This document shows, piece after piece, positions 37,131-48,248 of a DNA stretch of 64,000 bases (position 1 is its first letter; the number at the start of each line of letters is the position of its first letter). The DNA lies in assembly GCA_903828665.1 (NCBI GenBank), contig CAIKMZ010000084.1:1-64000 (forward strand). Direction: 5' to 3'. Below the pieces are notes generated by a model, which was given only the letters and a program-made list of their open reading frames with translations, did no database searches and was not told the DNA's origin. Source of the stretch: an uncultured beta proteobacterium. Lineage in GTDB: Bacteria > Pseudomonadota > Gammaproteobacteria > Burkholderiales > Burkholderiaceae_C. A program made the translations under genes and the position numbers.

Positions 37131-38738
37131 TTATGTCTGCGTCGTCCCGCGCTGGCGGCAGCTCGGGCACAGGCGCAGGAAATCGGCAGCGCCGGGCAGC
37201 GCGCCGGGTCGCGCCTGCATCATCTTGATGCTGCGCTCCAGAAAGTGGCGCCCGATGAACGGCGTGCTGCAACGGCTGCAGGCCACCTGCTCGTCGCGGG
37301 CGATGACCCGCACCTCGTCGCGCCGTGCCGGCTCCGGCACAAAGCGCGCTTGCAGACTGATGGCCTGTTCCGGACAGGCGGCGCGGCACAGGCCGCACTG
37401 GACGCAAAGACTTTCCTTGAACGCGAGCAGCGGCGCGGGCGCGATCTGGCCGCCGAGGGCCCGGGTCGGACAGATGTTGGCGCAGGCCAGGCACAGAGTG
37501 CAGCGGCGCGCATCCACCGTGACCCTGCCGAACGGCGCTTGCGCCGGCAGCGCCAGCGCGTCCTGGCGCAGGTTCTTCCGCGCCAATGCGTCGATGGCCG
37601 CCAGCAGACCGGCGCGCTTGCCCTGCACCCCGGCGTGGCCGGACGTTGCCGGCACATGGGTGGCCCGCTGCAGCGCCGCGCGCCGCAGCGCGGCCGCGAG
37701 ATCCCGGATCTCCAGCGTGGCCACGGCATCCGGATCGCGACCGATGCCCGCCAGGATGGCGCGCACCTCGGCGACCTTGGCCTGCAGCGCATCACGCGTC
37801 AGCGCCGGCAGCGGCGGGGCCAGAACCAGCCGCACGGCCGCGAAGCCCTGCGCCAGCGCCTGCAGCCACAGGGCCTCGCCAAAGGCCGGCAACGGGTTGA
37901 CCTCCATCCGCTCGACGCGCGCCCATTCGTCGGCGCATGCTGCGTCCCGACCCTCGGCGTCATGGACCAGCAGGATGTCCTTGCCAGCCTCGCCCCTTGG
38001 CCGGACCAAACCGGACGCCAATTCCGCTGCCGCGGGCCGCACGACCGTCAATGCGCCGCTCGGGCACACCAGCGCGCAGCTGGCGCAAGCCTGGCACAGA
38101 TAGGGATCGACTTCGATGGCACCCGCGCTGGCGCGAATCGCCTGCGCCGCGCACACGCTCAGGCAGCGCGTGCAACCGGTCACACCGTTGACTTGGTGCT
38201 GGCACAGTGTCGCCTGGTACTCGAAGAACCTGGGTTTATGAAAACGCCCGACCAGGGTCGGCAACTTCTCCAGCACGCGCGCCAGCGCCGCCTCGCTGTT
38301 GCCCACGGCGAAGTAGCCAATCGGTGGCACGGCAGCGTTCAGCAAGGGCCGCGCGAACAAGTCGAGCACGAGATCGAACTGCCGATCCGGATTCGGGCTG
38401 AAGATGCCGGCATCCTCCTGCTTGCCGCCGCCGACCGGAGCCGTCGCCGTGAAGGCACCGAGGTGGCCTTGCACTGAAACGACCGGCCCGCCAACCCGCA
38501 TCACGCTCTTGGGCAGAGCGGCGATGCCATTGATGCCCGGGGCAAAGACCACGACGCGCAGAGCCGGTGCGCGCGCCAGCACGCGTCTGGCGGCATCGGC
38601 AGCCGCGCCCGCATCAGGACCGCTGATCAGCACGACGCCGCGCGAGTGAAAGATCGCACCCTCGGCAGGCTCGGCCCGCCCTTCCGGAACACGGGTCAGC
38701 CCGGCCGGAAAATCGGTCGGATCCGTCTGGTTCATCAT
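37131..38738 (-). CDS. Four-cluster 4Fe-4S ferredoxin-type protein
   Basis: A 535-residue cytoplasmic protein. Four [4Fe-4S] motifs are visible: GCTRCLSVC, CQACASCALVCPSG, CTLCLACANICPTR and CVQCGLCRAACPEQ. The first part lacks clusters and has a Rossmann-like look; the tail has a zinc-ribbon-like pair of CxxC (CSRCSTPFIGRHF and CPSCR). Proteins of this kind sit beside formate dehydrogenase and other molybdoenzymes in Burkholderiales, and here it precedes mobB. The start is uncertain: 38738 or 38735 (ATGATG), with ATG 38765 having a slightly better upstream site. Electron transfer to or assembly of a molybdoenzyme is likely. Confidence 0.8.
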   Translation of the reverse strand: MMNQTDPTDFPAGLTRVPEGRAEPAEGAIFHSRGVVLISGPDAGAAADAARRVLARAPALRVVVFAPGINGIAALPKSVMRVGGPVVSVQGHLGAFTATAPVGGGKQEDAGIFSPNPDRQFDLVLDLFARPLLNAAVPPIGYFAVGNSEAALARVLEKLPTLVGRFHKPRFFEYQATLCQHQVNGVTGCTRCLSVCAAQAIRASAGAIEVDPYLCQACASCALVCPSGALTVVRPAAAELASGLVRPRGEAGKDILLVHDAEGRDAACADEWARVERMEVNPLPAFGEALWLQALAQGFAAVRLVLAPPLPALTRDALQAKVAEVRAILAGIGRDPDAVATLEIRDLAAALRRAALQRATHVPATSGHAGVQGKRAGLLAAIDALARKNLRQDALALPAQAPFGRVTVDARRCTLCLACANICPTRALGGQIAPAPLLAFKESLCVQCGLCRAACPEQAISLQARFVPEPARRDEVRVIARDEQVACSRCSTPFIGRHFLERSIKMMQARPGALPGAADFLRLCPSCRQRGTTQT

Positions 38739-38871
38739 GCCGTGGCGATCAAGTGGTCGTTCCATTTCTTCTGCGAGAGTCAGGCACAGCGCCAACCGCG
38801 TTGCGCACGATCGTGCAAGACCCTTGCTGCCACATGGTAGCGTCAAGGCAGCGCTCGTGGACAATGGCGCC

Positions 38872-39807
38872 ATGAGCCACGACCACGAACACCATCACCA
38901 CGGCCACGCTCACGCACCGGCCAACTTCAACCGCGCCTTTGCCATCGGCATCGCGCTCAACATGCTGTTTGTGGGCATCGAGGCCTTCTACGGCTGGCGG
39001 GTCAACTCGCTGGCGCTGCTGGCCGACGCCGGGCACAACCTGAGCGACGTCGCCGGTCTCGTGCTGGCCTGGGGCGGCGCCCTGGCCGGCCGGCTGATTC
39101 CCGATGCGCGCCACACCTATGGCTGGAAGCGTGCCACCATCCTGGCGGCTTTCGCCAATGCGCTGCTGCTGCTGGTGGCCATCGGCGCGCTGGCCTGGGA
39201 GGCGATCGGGCGTCTGCTGGCGCCGCCGGAACTGGCCGGCGGCCAGGGCGTGACCATCATGCTGGTGGCGGGCGTGGGCATCGTGATCAACGGCGCCACC
39301 GCCCTGCTCTTCATGCGCGGGCGCGAACACGATCTCAATATCCGCAGCGCCTTCCTGCACATGGCGGCCGATGCGCTGGTATCGGTCGGCGTCGTGCTGG
39401 TCGGTGTCCTGACGCTGTGGCGCGCCTGGCCCTGGCTCGACCCGCTGGTCAGCCTGGCCATCGGCGCCGTCATCCTGATCGGCACCTGGGACCTGCTGCG
39501 CCAATCGCTGCACCTGCTGTTTGACGGCGTGCCCGACAGCGTCGACCTGCATGCGGTGCGCGACTGCCTGGCGGCGCTGCCCGGCGTCACACGCGTGCAT
39601 GACCTGCACATCTGGGCCATGGGCACATCGGAAATCGCCATGACGGCGCACCTGGTGATGGCGCAAGGACAGGGCGACGACGACTTCCTGCAGCAGGCAA
39701 CCGCGGCCTTGCACGACCGGTTTGAAATCAACCACGTCACGCTGCAGCTGATGCATCACGCCTTCTCGCGCGCCTGCGCCGCGCCGGCGGATGGCAATCA
39801 GGGCTGA
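38872..39807 (+). CDS. Cation diffusion facilitator (Zn2+/Cd2+/Co2+ exporter)
   Basis: A 311-residue CDF transporter of the CzcD/ZitB type. The N-terminus is histidine-rich (HDHEHHHHGHAHA), followed by six transmembrane segments. Metal-site motifs ADAGHNLSD (TM2) and HMAADALVSVG (TM5) are present, and the C-terminal cytoplasmic domain ends at about residue 295. It uses proton antiport to remove metals. ATG 38872 was chosen because upstream sequence is not protein-like. It is 75 bases before atpD. Confidence 0.9.
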   Translation: MSHDHEHHHHGHAHAPANFNRAFAIGIALNMLFVGIEAFYGWRVNSLALLADAGHNLSDVAGLVLAWGGALAGRLIPDARHTYGWKRATILAAFANALLLLVAIGALAWEAIGRLLAPPELAGGQGVTIMLVAGVGIVINGATALLFMRGREHDLNIRSAFLHMAADALVSVGVVLVGVLTLWRAWPWLDPLVSLAIGAVILIGTWDLLRQSLHLLFDGVPDSVDLHAVRDCLAALPGVTRVHDLHIWAMGTSEIAMTAHLVMAQGQGDDDFLQQATAALHDRFEINHVTLQLMHHAFSRACAAPADGNQG

Positions 39808-41696
<1,889 letters not shown>

Positions 41697-41699
41697 ACC

Positions 41700-41975
41700 A
41701 TGCAGGACGACGAGCAGCTCAAACGCAACATCCGGACCCAGGCCAAGCGTCTGGCGCAAGCCGAGCGCGACCGCCCGACCCTGCTGGCGCAAACCGTCTT
41801 TCTCGGCACGCTGGCGCTGCTGTTCACCGTGCCGGTGCTCGCCGGCAGCTACCTCGGACACTGGCTCGACCTTCAGCAATCCGGGTACTCCTACCGCTGG
41901 ACCATGGGCGGGCTGGCGGCCGGGCTGGTGATCGGCGGCTTGAACGTCTACCTCTACGTCCGCAGGAACTATTGA
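41700..41975 (+). CDS. atpQ: N-type ATPase AtpQ (AtpI-like) subunit
   Basis: A 91-residue membrane protein with two hydrophobic segments (about 32-52 and 66-86), starting with a charged helix. It resembles AtpI and the AtpQ of N-ATPases, which helps build the c ring. The ATG is 3 bases after atpC. An AtpR gene, usually the next one, is not present. Confidence 0.8.
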   Translation: MQDDEQLKRNIRTQAKRLAQAERDRPTLLAQTVFLGTLALLFTVPVLAGSYLGHWLDLQQSGYSYRWTMGGLAAGLVIGGLNVYLYVRRNY

Positions 41976-41976
41976 G

Positions 41977-42657
41977 ATGGGCAAGGCCGAACTTTTCCAA
42001 TGGCTCAGCTTCCGGCTCGGCCCGGTGCAGATCGGGCCAACGGTGCTGACCACCTGGCTGCTGATGGCGCTGCTGACCGGGCTGGCCTGGGCCGTGACGC
42101 GCCGGCTGCAGGTGCAGACGCCTTCGAACTGGCAGTCGGTGCTCGAGGCCACCGTCATCGCCATGCGCGACGCGATCAACGACGCGGCCCCCAGTCAGGC
42201 AAGGCACCTGCTGCCCTTCATCGGCACGCTGTGGCTGTTTATCGCAACGGCCAACTTGACGGGTCTGGTGCCGGGCCTGCGCGCGCCGACCGGCGATCTG
42301 TCGCTGACCGCCGCGCTGGCCCTGCTGGTGTTCGGCGCCGTGCACTGGTATGGCATCCGGATCGACGGGCTGCGCGCCTACCTGCGGCATTACCTCGAAC
42401 CCAATCCCGTGTTGCTGCCGTTTCACCTGCTGGGCGAGCTCACGCGCACCCTGGCGCTGGCCGTGCGCCTGTTCGGCAACATGATGAGCCTGGAGATGGC
42501 CGCCCTGCTCGTGCTGCTGGTGGCGGGCTTTCTGGCACCGGTGCCCTTGTTGATATTGCACATCATCGAAGCCCTGGTGCAGGCCTATATTTTCGGCACG
42601 CTGGCGCTGGTCTACATCGGCGGCGCATTGCAATCGCAGGCATTCAAGAAGGAGTGA
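41977..42657 (+). CDS. atpB: N-type ATPase Fo subunit a
   Basis: A 226-residue a subunit with about five to six membrane helices. The essential arginine is in helix 4 (LGELTRTLALAVRLFGNMMS), and the C-terminal helix ends with ALVQAYIFGTLALVYIGGAL. Its start is directly after the atpQ stop, which leaves no room for atpR. Confidence 0.9.
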   Translation: MGKAELFQWLSFRLGPVQIGPTVLTTWLLMALLTGLAWAVTRRLQVQTPSNWQSVLEATVIAMRDAINDAAPSQARHLLPFIGTLWLFIATANLTGLVPGLRAPTGDLSLTAALALLVFGAVHWYGIRIDGLRAYLRHYLEPNPVLLPFHLLGELTRTLALAVRLFGNMMSLEMAALLVLLVAGFLAPVPLLILHIIEALVQAYIFGTLALVYIGGALQSQAFKKE

Positions 42658-42663
42658 CAACCC

Positions 42664-42930
42664 ATGGACAAGATGAGCTGGATCGTTCTGTTTTCAACCG
42701 GCGGGGCGCTGCTGGCCATCGCCATCGGCGTGATCTTTCCGGCGCTCGCGATGGGGCGCGCCATCGCGCAGGCGCTTGACGCGCTGGCACGCCAGCCCGA
42801 GGCCGAGAAGTCGATCACGCGCACCCTGTTCATCGGGCTGGCGATGATCGAGTCGCTCGCGATCTACGTGCTGGTGGTCGTGCTGATCGTGCTGTTCCGC
42901 AATCCCCTGCTTGAACTGCTGCTGAAGTAG
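42664..42930 (+). CDS. atpE: N-type ATPase Fo subunit c
   Basis: An 88-residue hairpin of two membrane helices joined by the ARQPEAEKS loop. The ion-binding carboxylate is Glu63 in AMIESLAIY. Compared with the Na+ ring of Ilyobacter, Ser64 and Tyr68 match, but Gln32 is Met30 and Thr67 is Leu65, so two Na+ ligands are lost. N-ATPase rings are large in stoichiometry (known for Burkholderia), which fits an ion-pumping role. GGAG lies before the ATG. Confidence 0.88.
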   Translation: MDKMSWIVLFSTGGALLAIAIGVIFPALAMGRAIAQALDALARQPEAEKSITRTLFIGLAMIESLAIYVLVVVLIVLFRNPLLELLLK

Positions 42931-42937
42931 GCGCGCG

Positions 42938-43687
42938 ATGAGCTTCGACTGGTCGACCTTCCTGCTGGAGGTGCTCAACTTCCTGGTGCTGGTGTGGCTG
43001 CTGCAGCACTTCCTGTACCGCCCGGTGCTCGCGGTGATCGAGCGCCGGCGCAGCGAGAGCGAAAAGATCACCGATGCCGCGCAGGCGCTGCGCGCCCAGG
43101 CGCAGGCCCTCAAGACCGAATACGAAGTGCGCATGGCGCACGCCGACGAGGACCGGGAACGGGCCCTGGCCGAACTGGCGCAGGAGATCGCCGCCGAGCG
43201 TGCGCGGCGCCTGACGGAAGTGGCCGCCGAGATCACGGCCGAGCGCCAGCGGCGCCAGAACCTGGAAGCGCGCGCGAACGCCGAACGCGCCGCCGAGCGC
43301 GAGCGCCACGCGCAGGAACTGGCGGCGCGCTTTGCCAGCCGCCTGCTGCAGCGTGTCGCGAGCCCGGCGCTGGAAGACCTGTTCATCGATCTGTTGCTCG
43401 GCGAACTGCAGGACATGAAGCCCGAGCAGCGCGCCGAGCTGCAGCTGACGCTGTCCGACGCGGAGCTGCCGGTGCGCGTCGTGAGCGCCTACCCGCTCAG
43501 CGCGCAGCGCCAGGCCCAGTTGGGCGCAACGCTGGACACGCTGGCCGGGCATCCGGTCAAGGCCGGCTTCGGCACCGACGCCGCGCTCAAGGCCGGGCTG
43601 CGCATCGAGATCGGCGCCTGGGCGCTGCGGCTCAATCTGCACGATGAACTCGACTACCTGGCCAGCAGCCTGACCCATGGCGACTGA
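42938..43687 (+). CDS. atpF: N-type ATPase subunit b with delta-like C-terminus
   Basis: A 249-residue protein, longer than an ordinary b subunit (about 156). One N-terminal membrane helix (about 8-27) is followed by a long charged coiled coil (about 30-150). The C-terminal 80 residues ([20 protein letters not shown] to LDYLASSLT) resemble the C-terminal domain of the F1 delta/OSCP subunit. Since no atpH is in the operon, this end probably does the delta job of tying the stator to F1. It overlaps atpA by 11 bases. Confidence 0.86.
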   Translation: MSFDWSTFLLEVLNFLVLVWLLQHFLYRPVLAVIERRRSESEKITDAAQALRAQAQALKTEYEVRMAHADEDRERALAELAQEIAAERARRLTEVAAEITAERQRRQNLEARANAERAAERERHAQELAARFASRLLQRVASPALEDLFIDLLLGELQDMKPEQRAELQLTLSDAELPVRVVSAYPLSAQRQAQLGATLDTLAGHPVKAGFGTDAALKAGLRIEIGAWALRLNLHDELDYLASSLTHGD

Positions 43688-45149
43688 AACCGCATCGCCG
43701 ATCGAGCTATCGCAACGGGTCGGCCAGTACCGGCTCGGCCTGCGCATCGCGGAGTCCGGACGCGTCAGCTCGGTCGGCGACGGCATCGCCTGGGTCCAGG
43801 GCCTGCCCTCGGCCGTGGCCGATGAGATCGTGCAGTTCGAGGACGGCAGCCGCGGCCTGGTGTTCGAATTGCAGGCGCAGCGCCTGGGCGTGATCCTGCT
43901 CGACCCGCAGGCCGATGTGTCGGCCGGCTCGCAGGTCTCGCACACGCGGCGCCGGCTCGAAATCGGCATCGGCGAGCAGACCCTCGGACGCGTACTCGAC
44001 CCGCTGGGCCAGGCGCTCGACGATCTGCCGCCGTTCGAGGCGCAGGGCTGGGGCGCGCTGGAGGCGCCTTCGCCGCCGATCATGGCGCGCGATTTCGTCG
44101 ACCAGCCGCTCTACACCGGCATCAAGGTCGTCGATACGCTGATCCCGATCGGCCGCGGTCAGCGCCAGCTGATCATTGGCGACTCGGGCACCGGCAAGAC
44201 GGCGCTGGCGCTCGACACCCTGATCGCGCAGGCCGGGCAGCACGTGCGCTGCGTCTACGTGATGATCGGCCAGAAGCGCTCCGAAGTGGCGCATGTGATC
44301 GAGGTGCTGCGCCAGCACGGCGCGCTGCGCTACACCTGCGTCGTGGTGGCGGAAGCGACGGCAACGCCGGGCATGAAGTACCTCGCGCCGTTCGCCGGCT
44401 GCGCGATCGCCGAGGGCTGGATGCAGCACGGCCAGGACACGCTGGTGGTCTACGACGACCTGAGCACTCATGCCCGCGCCTACCGCGAGCTCTCGCTGCT
44501 CATGCATCGCCCGCCCGGACGCGAGGCCTATCCGGGCGACATCTTCTACCTGCACGCACGCCTGCTCGAGCGCGCGACGCGCCTGAGCAAGCGCCAAGGC
44601 GGCGGCAGCCTCACTGCCCTGCCGCTCGTGCAGACCGAAGAGGGCGAGATCGCCGCCTACATACCGACCAACCTGATCTCGATCACCGACGGCCAGATCT
44701 ACCTGGACCGCAAGCTGTTCGCCGCCGACGTGCTGCCGGCGGTCGATGTGGCGCTGTCGGTCTCGCGCATCGGCGGGCGCGCCCAGCACCAGCGGATCCG
44801 CCAGGAAGCGGGCACGATGAAGCTGGGCTACCTGCAGTTCCTCGAACTCGAGGTGTTCACGCGCTTTGGCACCAAGCTCGAAGCCGCGTCGCAGGCCAAG
44901 ATCGCGCGCGGGCGCCTGCTGCGCGAGATCCTCAAGCAGGAGCGGTTCTCGCCGCTGGCGGCGCCGTTCCAGCTGGCCTGGATGACGGCGTTCAATGCCG
45001 GCCTGCTCGACAGCCTGGCGCTCACCGAACTGCCCGCCACGCTGACCGACATCGCGGCGGGCCTGATGGCCGACCGGCTCGACCTCGATGCGCCGCGCTC
45101 GCTCTGGCTGGAAGGGCTGGCCGACTGGCTGGCAGCACCCGTGCCATGA
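43677..45149 (+). CDS. atpA: N-type ATPase F1 subunit alpha
   Basis: A 490-residue alpha subunit. Walker A is [15 protein letters not shown] (about 165-180); [30 protein letters not shown] and the visible [10 protein letters not shown] are family marks. It binds nucleotides non-catalytically and holds F1 together. The start overlaps the end of atpF. Confidence 0.92.
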   Translation: MATETASPIELSQRVGQYRLGLRIAESGRVSSVGDGIAWVQGLPSAVADEIVQFEDGSRGLVFELQAQRLGVILLDPQADVSAGSQVSHTRRRLEIGIGEQTLGRVLDPLGQALDDLPPFEAQGWGALEAPSPPIMARDFVDQPLYTGIKVVDTLIPIGRGQRQLIIGDSGTGKTALALDTLIAQAGQHVRCVYVMIGQKRSEVAHVIEVLRQHGALRYTCVVVAEATATPGMKYLAPFAGCAIAEGWMQHGQDTLVVYDDLSTHARAYRELSLLMHRPPGREAYPGDIFYLHARLLERATRLSKRQGGGSLTALPLVQTEEGEIAAYIPTNLISITDGQIYLDRKLFAADVLPAVDVALSVSRIGGRAQHQRIRQEAGTMKLGYLQFLELEVFTRFGTKLEAASQAKIARGRLLREILKQERFSPLAAPFQLAWMTAFNAGLLDSLALTELPATLTDIAAGLMADRLDLDAPRSLWLEGLADWLAAPVP

Positions 45150-45997
45150 GCAGCCTGGCCGAACTCGCGCAGCGCCACGCCCGGCTGCAGGAAATCAGCG
45201 GCATCATGACCGCCATGAAGGCGCTCTCCCTGGCGGAAACGCACAAGCTCGCGCGCTTCATCGGACACCAGCAGCGCATGCGCCGCAATATCGAGGACGC
45301 GGCCGCCGACTTCATGCAGTTCCATCCCGACCTCGGCGCGCGCGAGGCGCTCGATGGCAGGACGATGCTGCTGCTGATCGGATCCGAGCGAGGCTTCTGC
45401 GGCAACTTCAACGAGCGCGTCGTGCAGGCGCTGCAGGCGCTCTCGCCGTCTTATGCGACGGCGTCGCTGCTGGTCATCGGCCAGCGCCTGTCGAGCCGCC
45501 TGGACGGCGATGCGCGCGTGCTGGCCAACCTGGAAGGGGCGACCGTCGCGGAGGACATGCCGGCGGTGCTGGAACGCCTGCTCGATGCCGTGCCGGCGCT
45601 GCGCGGCGCCACGGCAAGCGGCATCATGGCCCTGCTGTGCCTGAGCCACGACGAGCACGGCGAGCCGGCCCTGACGCAGCTGCTGCCGCTGGCGCGGTCC
45701 GAGCCCGCACAGCGCCACGTGGATGCGCCGCAAGTGCAACTGACACCGGGCGCGTTCTACCAGGAACTGCTCGACCAGTTTCTGCTGGCCGCGCTCTGCG
45801 GCCAGCTGTACACCTCGCTGGCAGCGGAAAATCACCAGCGGCTGGCGCACATGGAAAATGCGTTGGACCGACTCGGTGAAACCATGGAGCGCCTGGCCTT
45901 GCGCCGCAACAGCCTGCGCCAAGAGCGCATCATCGAGGAAATCGAGGTCATGCTCTCGGGCACCACCACACAAAATCAGAACACTGCTACACCATGA
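45146..45997 (+). CDS. atpG: N-type ATPase F1 subunit gamma
   Basis: A 283-residue gamma subunit, the rotor shaft. N- and C-terminal helices ([20 protein letters not shown] and [20 protein letters not shown]) surround a Rossmann part with [14 protein letters not shown]. It overlaps the atpA stop by four bases (ATGA), and its own stop overlaps the next gene in the same way. Confidence 0.87.
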   Translation: MSSLAELAQRHARLQEISGIMTAMKALSLAETHKLARFIGHQQRMRRNIEDAAADFMQFHPDLGAREALDGRTMLLLIGSERGFCGNFNERVVQALQALSPSYATASLLVIGQRLSSRLDGDARVLANLEGATVAEDMPAVLERLLDAVPALRGATASGIMALLCLSHDEHGEPALTQLLPLARSEPAQRHVDAPQVQLTPGAFYQELLDQFLLAALCGQLYTSLAAENHQRLAHMENALDRLGETMERLALRRNSLRQERIIEEIEVMLSGTTTQNQNTATP

Positions 45998-47310
45998 ACG
46001 ACTTGATGAACGCCGTCAACCCTGACGCCTCGCTGCCGGCCTCCAGCGTCGCGCAGACCCTTAATCGCGACTTCTTCTTTCGCACCCTGAACGTCGACGT
46101 GCTGCGAGCGCAGCTGGAGAGCGACGCCAGTCTGAGCGGCATGGTGCAGGACATCACGCAGACGCGTCCGCACCTGTTCTCCTCCACCATGGTCTTCCTG
46201 TCGGCCGAGATGGCGCAGACGATGGCATCCACCGTGGCCGCCATCGAGCGCGTGGTCGCCCTGAGCGGCTACCGCAGCCAGGCGCTGGCGCGCGCCCCGG
46301 CGATTGCGCAGCATGCCTTCGGCCCGGTCGGCGCCTGCATGGGTTTTGACTTCCACCTCGGCGCCGAGGGGCCGCAGCTGATCGAGATCAACACCAATGC
46401 CGGCGGCGCCCTGCTCAACGTGGTGCTGGCGCGCGCCCAGCAATCCTGCTGCAAGGCCATGGACTGGGCCTTCCCGCTCAAACCCGCGCCGGACACCCTG
46501 ACGCAAACCCTGTTCGACATGTTCCTGGCCGAGTGGCGCCTGCAGCGCGGCACGGCGCCGCTGCAATCGGTGCTGATCGTGGACGACGACCCGGCCGCGC
46601 AATACCTCGCGCCCGAGTTCGAGTTGTTCCGCCAGATCTTTGTGCGCTTCGGTCTTGCCGCCGCCGTTGCCGATCCGTCGGCGCTGGTCTGGCGCGACGG
46701 CAAGCTGTGGCACGGCGGCGCGCCGGTCGACATGGTCTACAACCGCCTGACGGATTTCTACCTGGGCGAACCCGGCCACCAGGCGCTGCGCCAGGCCTAT
46801 GAAGCCGGCGCCGTGGTGCTGACGCCCGACCCGCACGCCCACGCGCTGTATGCCGACAAGCGCAACCTGATTGTGCTGGGCCAGGACGCGCGGTTGGCGA
46901 GCTGGGGCGCAGCCGCGGCAGATCGCCAGCTGCTGCAGACCGCTGTGCCGCGGACCGAGCTGGTGATGCCCGAGCACGCCGATGACCTGTGGGCGCGCCG
47001 GCGCGCCTTGTTCTTCAAGCCGGTGGCGGGCTATGGCGCCAAGGCGGCCTATCGCGGCGACAAGCTCACGCGCCGGGTCTGGTCCGAGATCCTGGCCGGC
47101 GACTTCGTGGCGCAGGCGCTGGTGGCGCCGGGCCAGCGCCTGATCGAACGCGACGGCGTGCGCACCGACCTCAAGTTCGATATCCGCGCCTACGCCTACG
47201 CGGGACGGGTGCAACTGCTGGCGGCCCGCATGTACGCCGGTCAGACCACCAACTTCCGGACCGAAGGCGGCGGCTTTGCGCCGGTGCTGGTGCTGCCGGT
47301 GGCCACGTAA
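45994..47310 (+). CDS. Putative ATP-grasp enzyme, coupled to the N-ATPase operon
   Basis: I do not know a named family for this 438-residue protein, but it looks like an ATP-grasp enzyme in permuted order: the metal-binding part EINTNAGG is at 131-138, and the ATP-binding lysine part FFKPVAGYGAKAAYRGDKL at 340-358, then FDIRAYAYAGRVQLLAARMY. Usual ATP-grasp proteins have the lysine first. A mid region has VDMVYNRLTDFYLGEPG. ATGA overlaps atpG, so it is translated with the ATPase. A ligase making a peptide-like or polyamine bond is an inference. Its 3' end overlaps the convergent radical SAM gene by 70 bases. Confidence 0.7.
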   Translation: MNDLMNAVNPDASLPASSVAQTLNRDFFFRTLNVDVLRAQLESDASLSGMVQDITQTRPHLFSSTMVFLSAEMAQTMASTVAAIERVVALSGYRSQALARAPAIAQHAFGPVGACMGFDFHLGAEGPQLIEINTNAGGALLNVVLARAQQSCCKAMDWAFPLKPAPDTLTQTLFDMFLAEWRLQRGTAPLQSVLIVDDDPAAQYLAPEFELFRQIFVRFGLAAAVADPSALVWRDGKLWHGGAPVDMVYNRLTDFYLGEPGHQALRQAYEAGAVVLTPDPHAHALYADKRNLIVLGQDARLASWGAAAADRQLLQTAVPRTELVMPEHADDLWARRRALFFKPVAGYGAKAAYRGDKLTRRVWSEILAGDFVAQALVAPGQRLIERDGVRTDLKFDIRAYAYAGRVQLLAARMYAGQTTNFRTEGGGFAPVLVLPVAT

Positions 47311-48248
47311 CGGCTGCCCTGCCAGCTGCCGCGGTGCGCCAGTTCGGCCGAGATGCGCGGCGAGAGTTCGGACAGGCGCAGGTTCCAGGCGGGCGCGAGC
47401 TTCATAGACGGCGGCACCTCGCTGCCGACACGCTGCAGCAGGATCGCCGGCGACAGACGCTCGATGAAATCGGCCAGCATGGCGATGCAGACCTGCTCGT
47501 CGAGCAGGGGCACGCTGGCCGGGTCGCGCTGCCAGGCGCGCGCCATGGCCGTGCCGCGCACGAGCTGCAACTGGTGCAGCTTGAGCGCGTGGACCGGCAG
47601 CGCCGACATCCGGCGCGCGCCGTCGAGCATGCTGTCCATGGACTCGCCCGGCAACCCCAGCAGCAGGTGCGCCGTCACATCAAGTCCGCGCGCTGCGGCG
47701 CGCTCGATCGCGTCGGCGCTGGCGGCAAAGTCGTGGCCGCGGTTGACGCTGGCCAGCACCGCGTCGTTGCAGGACTCGACGCCGATCTCGAGCTCGATGA
47801 TGTACTCGCGCGCGCGCTGCGCCAGATAGTCCAGCACCGCATCGGGCAGGCAGTCGGGCCGCGTGCCGATCGCCAGGCCGCTGATCTTCGGGTGCGAGAG
47901 CGCTTCCTCGTAGCAGGCACGCAGGTGCCCGATCTCGCCGTAGGTGTTGCTGTAGCTCTGGAAGTAGCCGATGTAGCGCTGCGTGCCGGGATAGCGGCGT
48001 TCCAGGAAGTCGAGCCCGGCGTCGATCTGCTCGGTGATGGTCTGGCGCCGGCTCAGATAACCGGGCGTGAAACCGTCGTTGTTGCAGAAGGTGCAGCCAC
48101 CGGTGGCGACCTTGCCGTCGCGGTTCGGGCAGGTGAAGCCGGCCTCGATCGAGACCTTCTGCACGCGGCCGCCGTAGCGCGTCTTCACATGCTCGTTCCA
48201 GGCGCGGTAGCGGCGCGGCCCGAACGGGCCTTCGGTGTCTTGCATCAT
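47241..48248 (-). CDS. TIGR01212/YhcC-type radical SAM protein
   Basis: A 335-residue radical SAM enzyme. The cluster cysteines are in GFTCPNRDGKVATGGCTFC (C-x11-C-x2-C, the spacing of YhcC/TIGR01212 proteins), followed by YFQSYSNTYG and LEIGVESCND. The target reaction is unknown to me. The start at 48248 shares ATGA with the arsB stop, so it is translated as the last gene of the arsenic operon. An in-frame TTG at 48263 is less likely. Confidence 0.84.
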   Translation of the reverse strand: MMQDTEGPFGPRRYRAWNEHVKTRYGGRVQKVSIEAGFTCPNRDGKVATGGCTFCNNDGFTPGYLSRRQTITEQIDAGLDFLERRYPGTQRYIGYFQSYSNTYGEIGHLRACYEEALSHPKISGLAIGTRPDCLPDAVLDYLAQRAREYIIELEIGVESCNDAVLASVNRGHDFAASADAIERAAARGLDVTAHLLLGLPGESMDSMLDGARRMSALPVHALKLHQLQLVRGTAMARAWQRDPASVPLLDEQVCIAMLADFIERLSPAILLQRVGSEVPPSMKLAPAWNLRLSELSPRISAELAHRGSWQGSRYVATGSTSTGAKPPPSVRKLVV

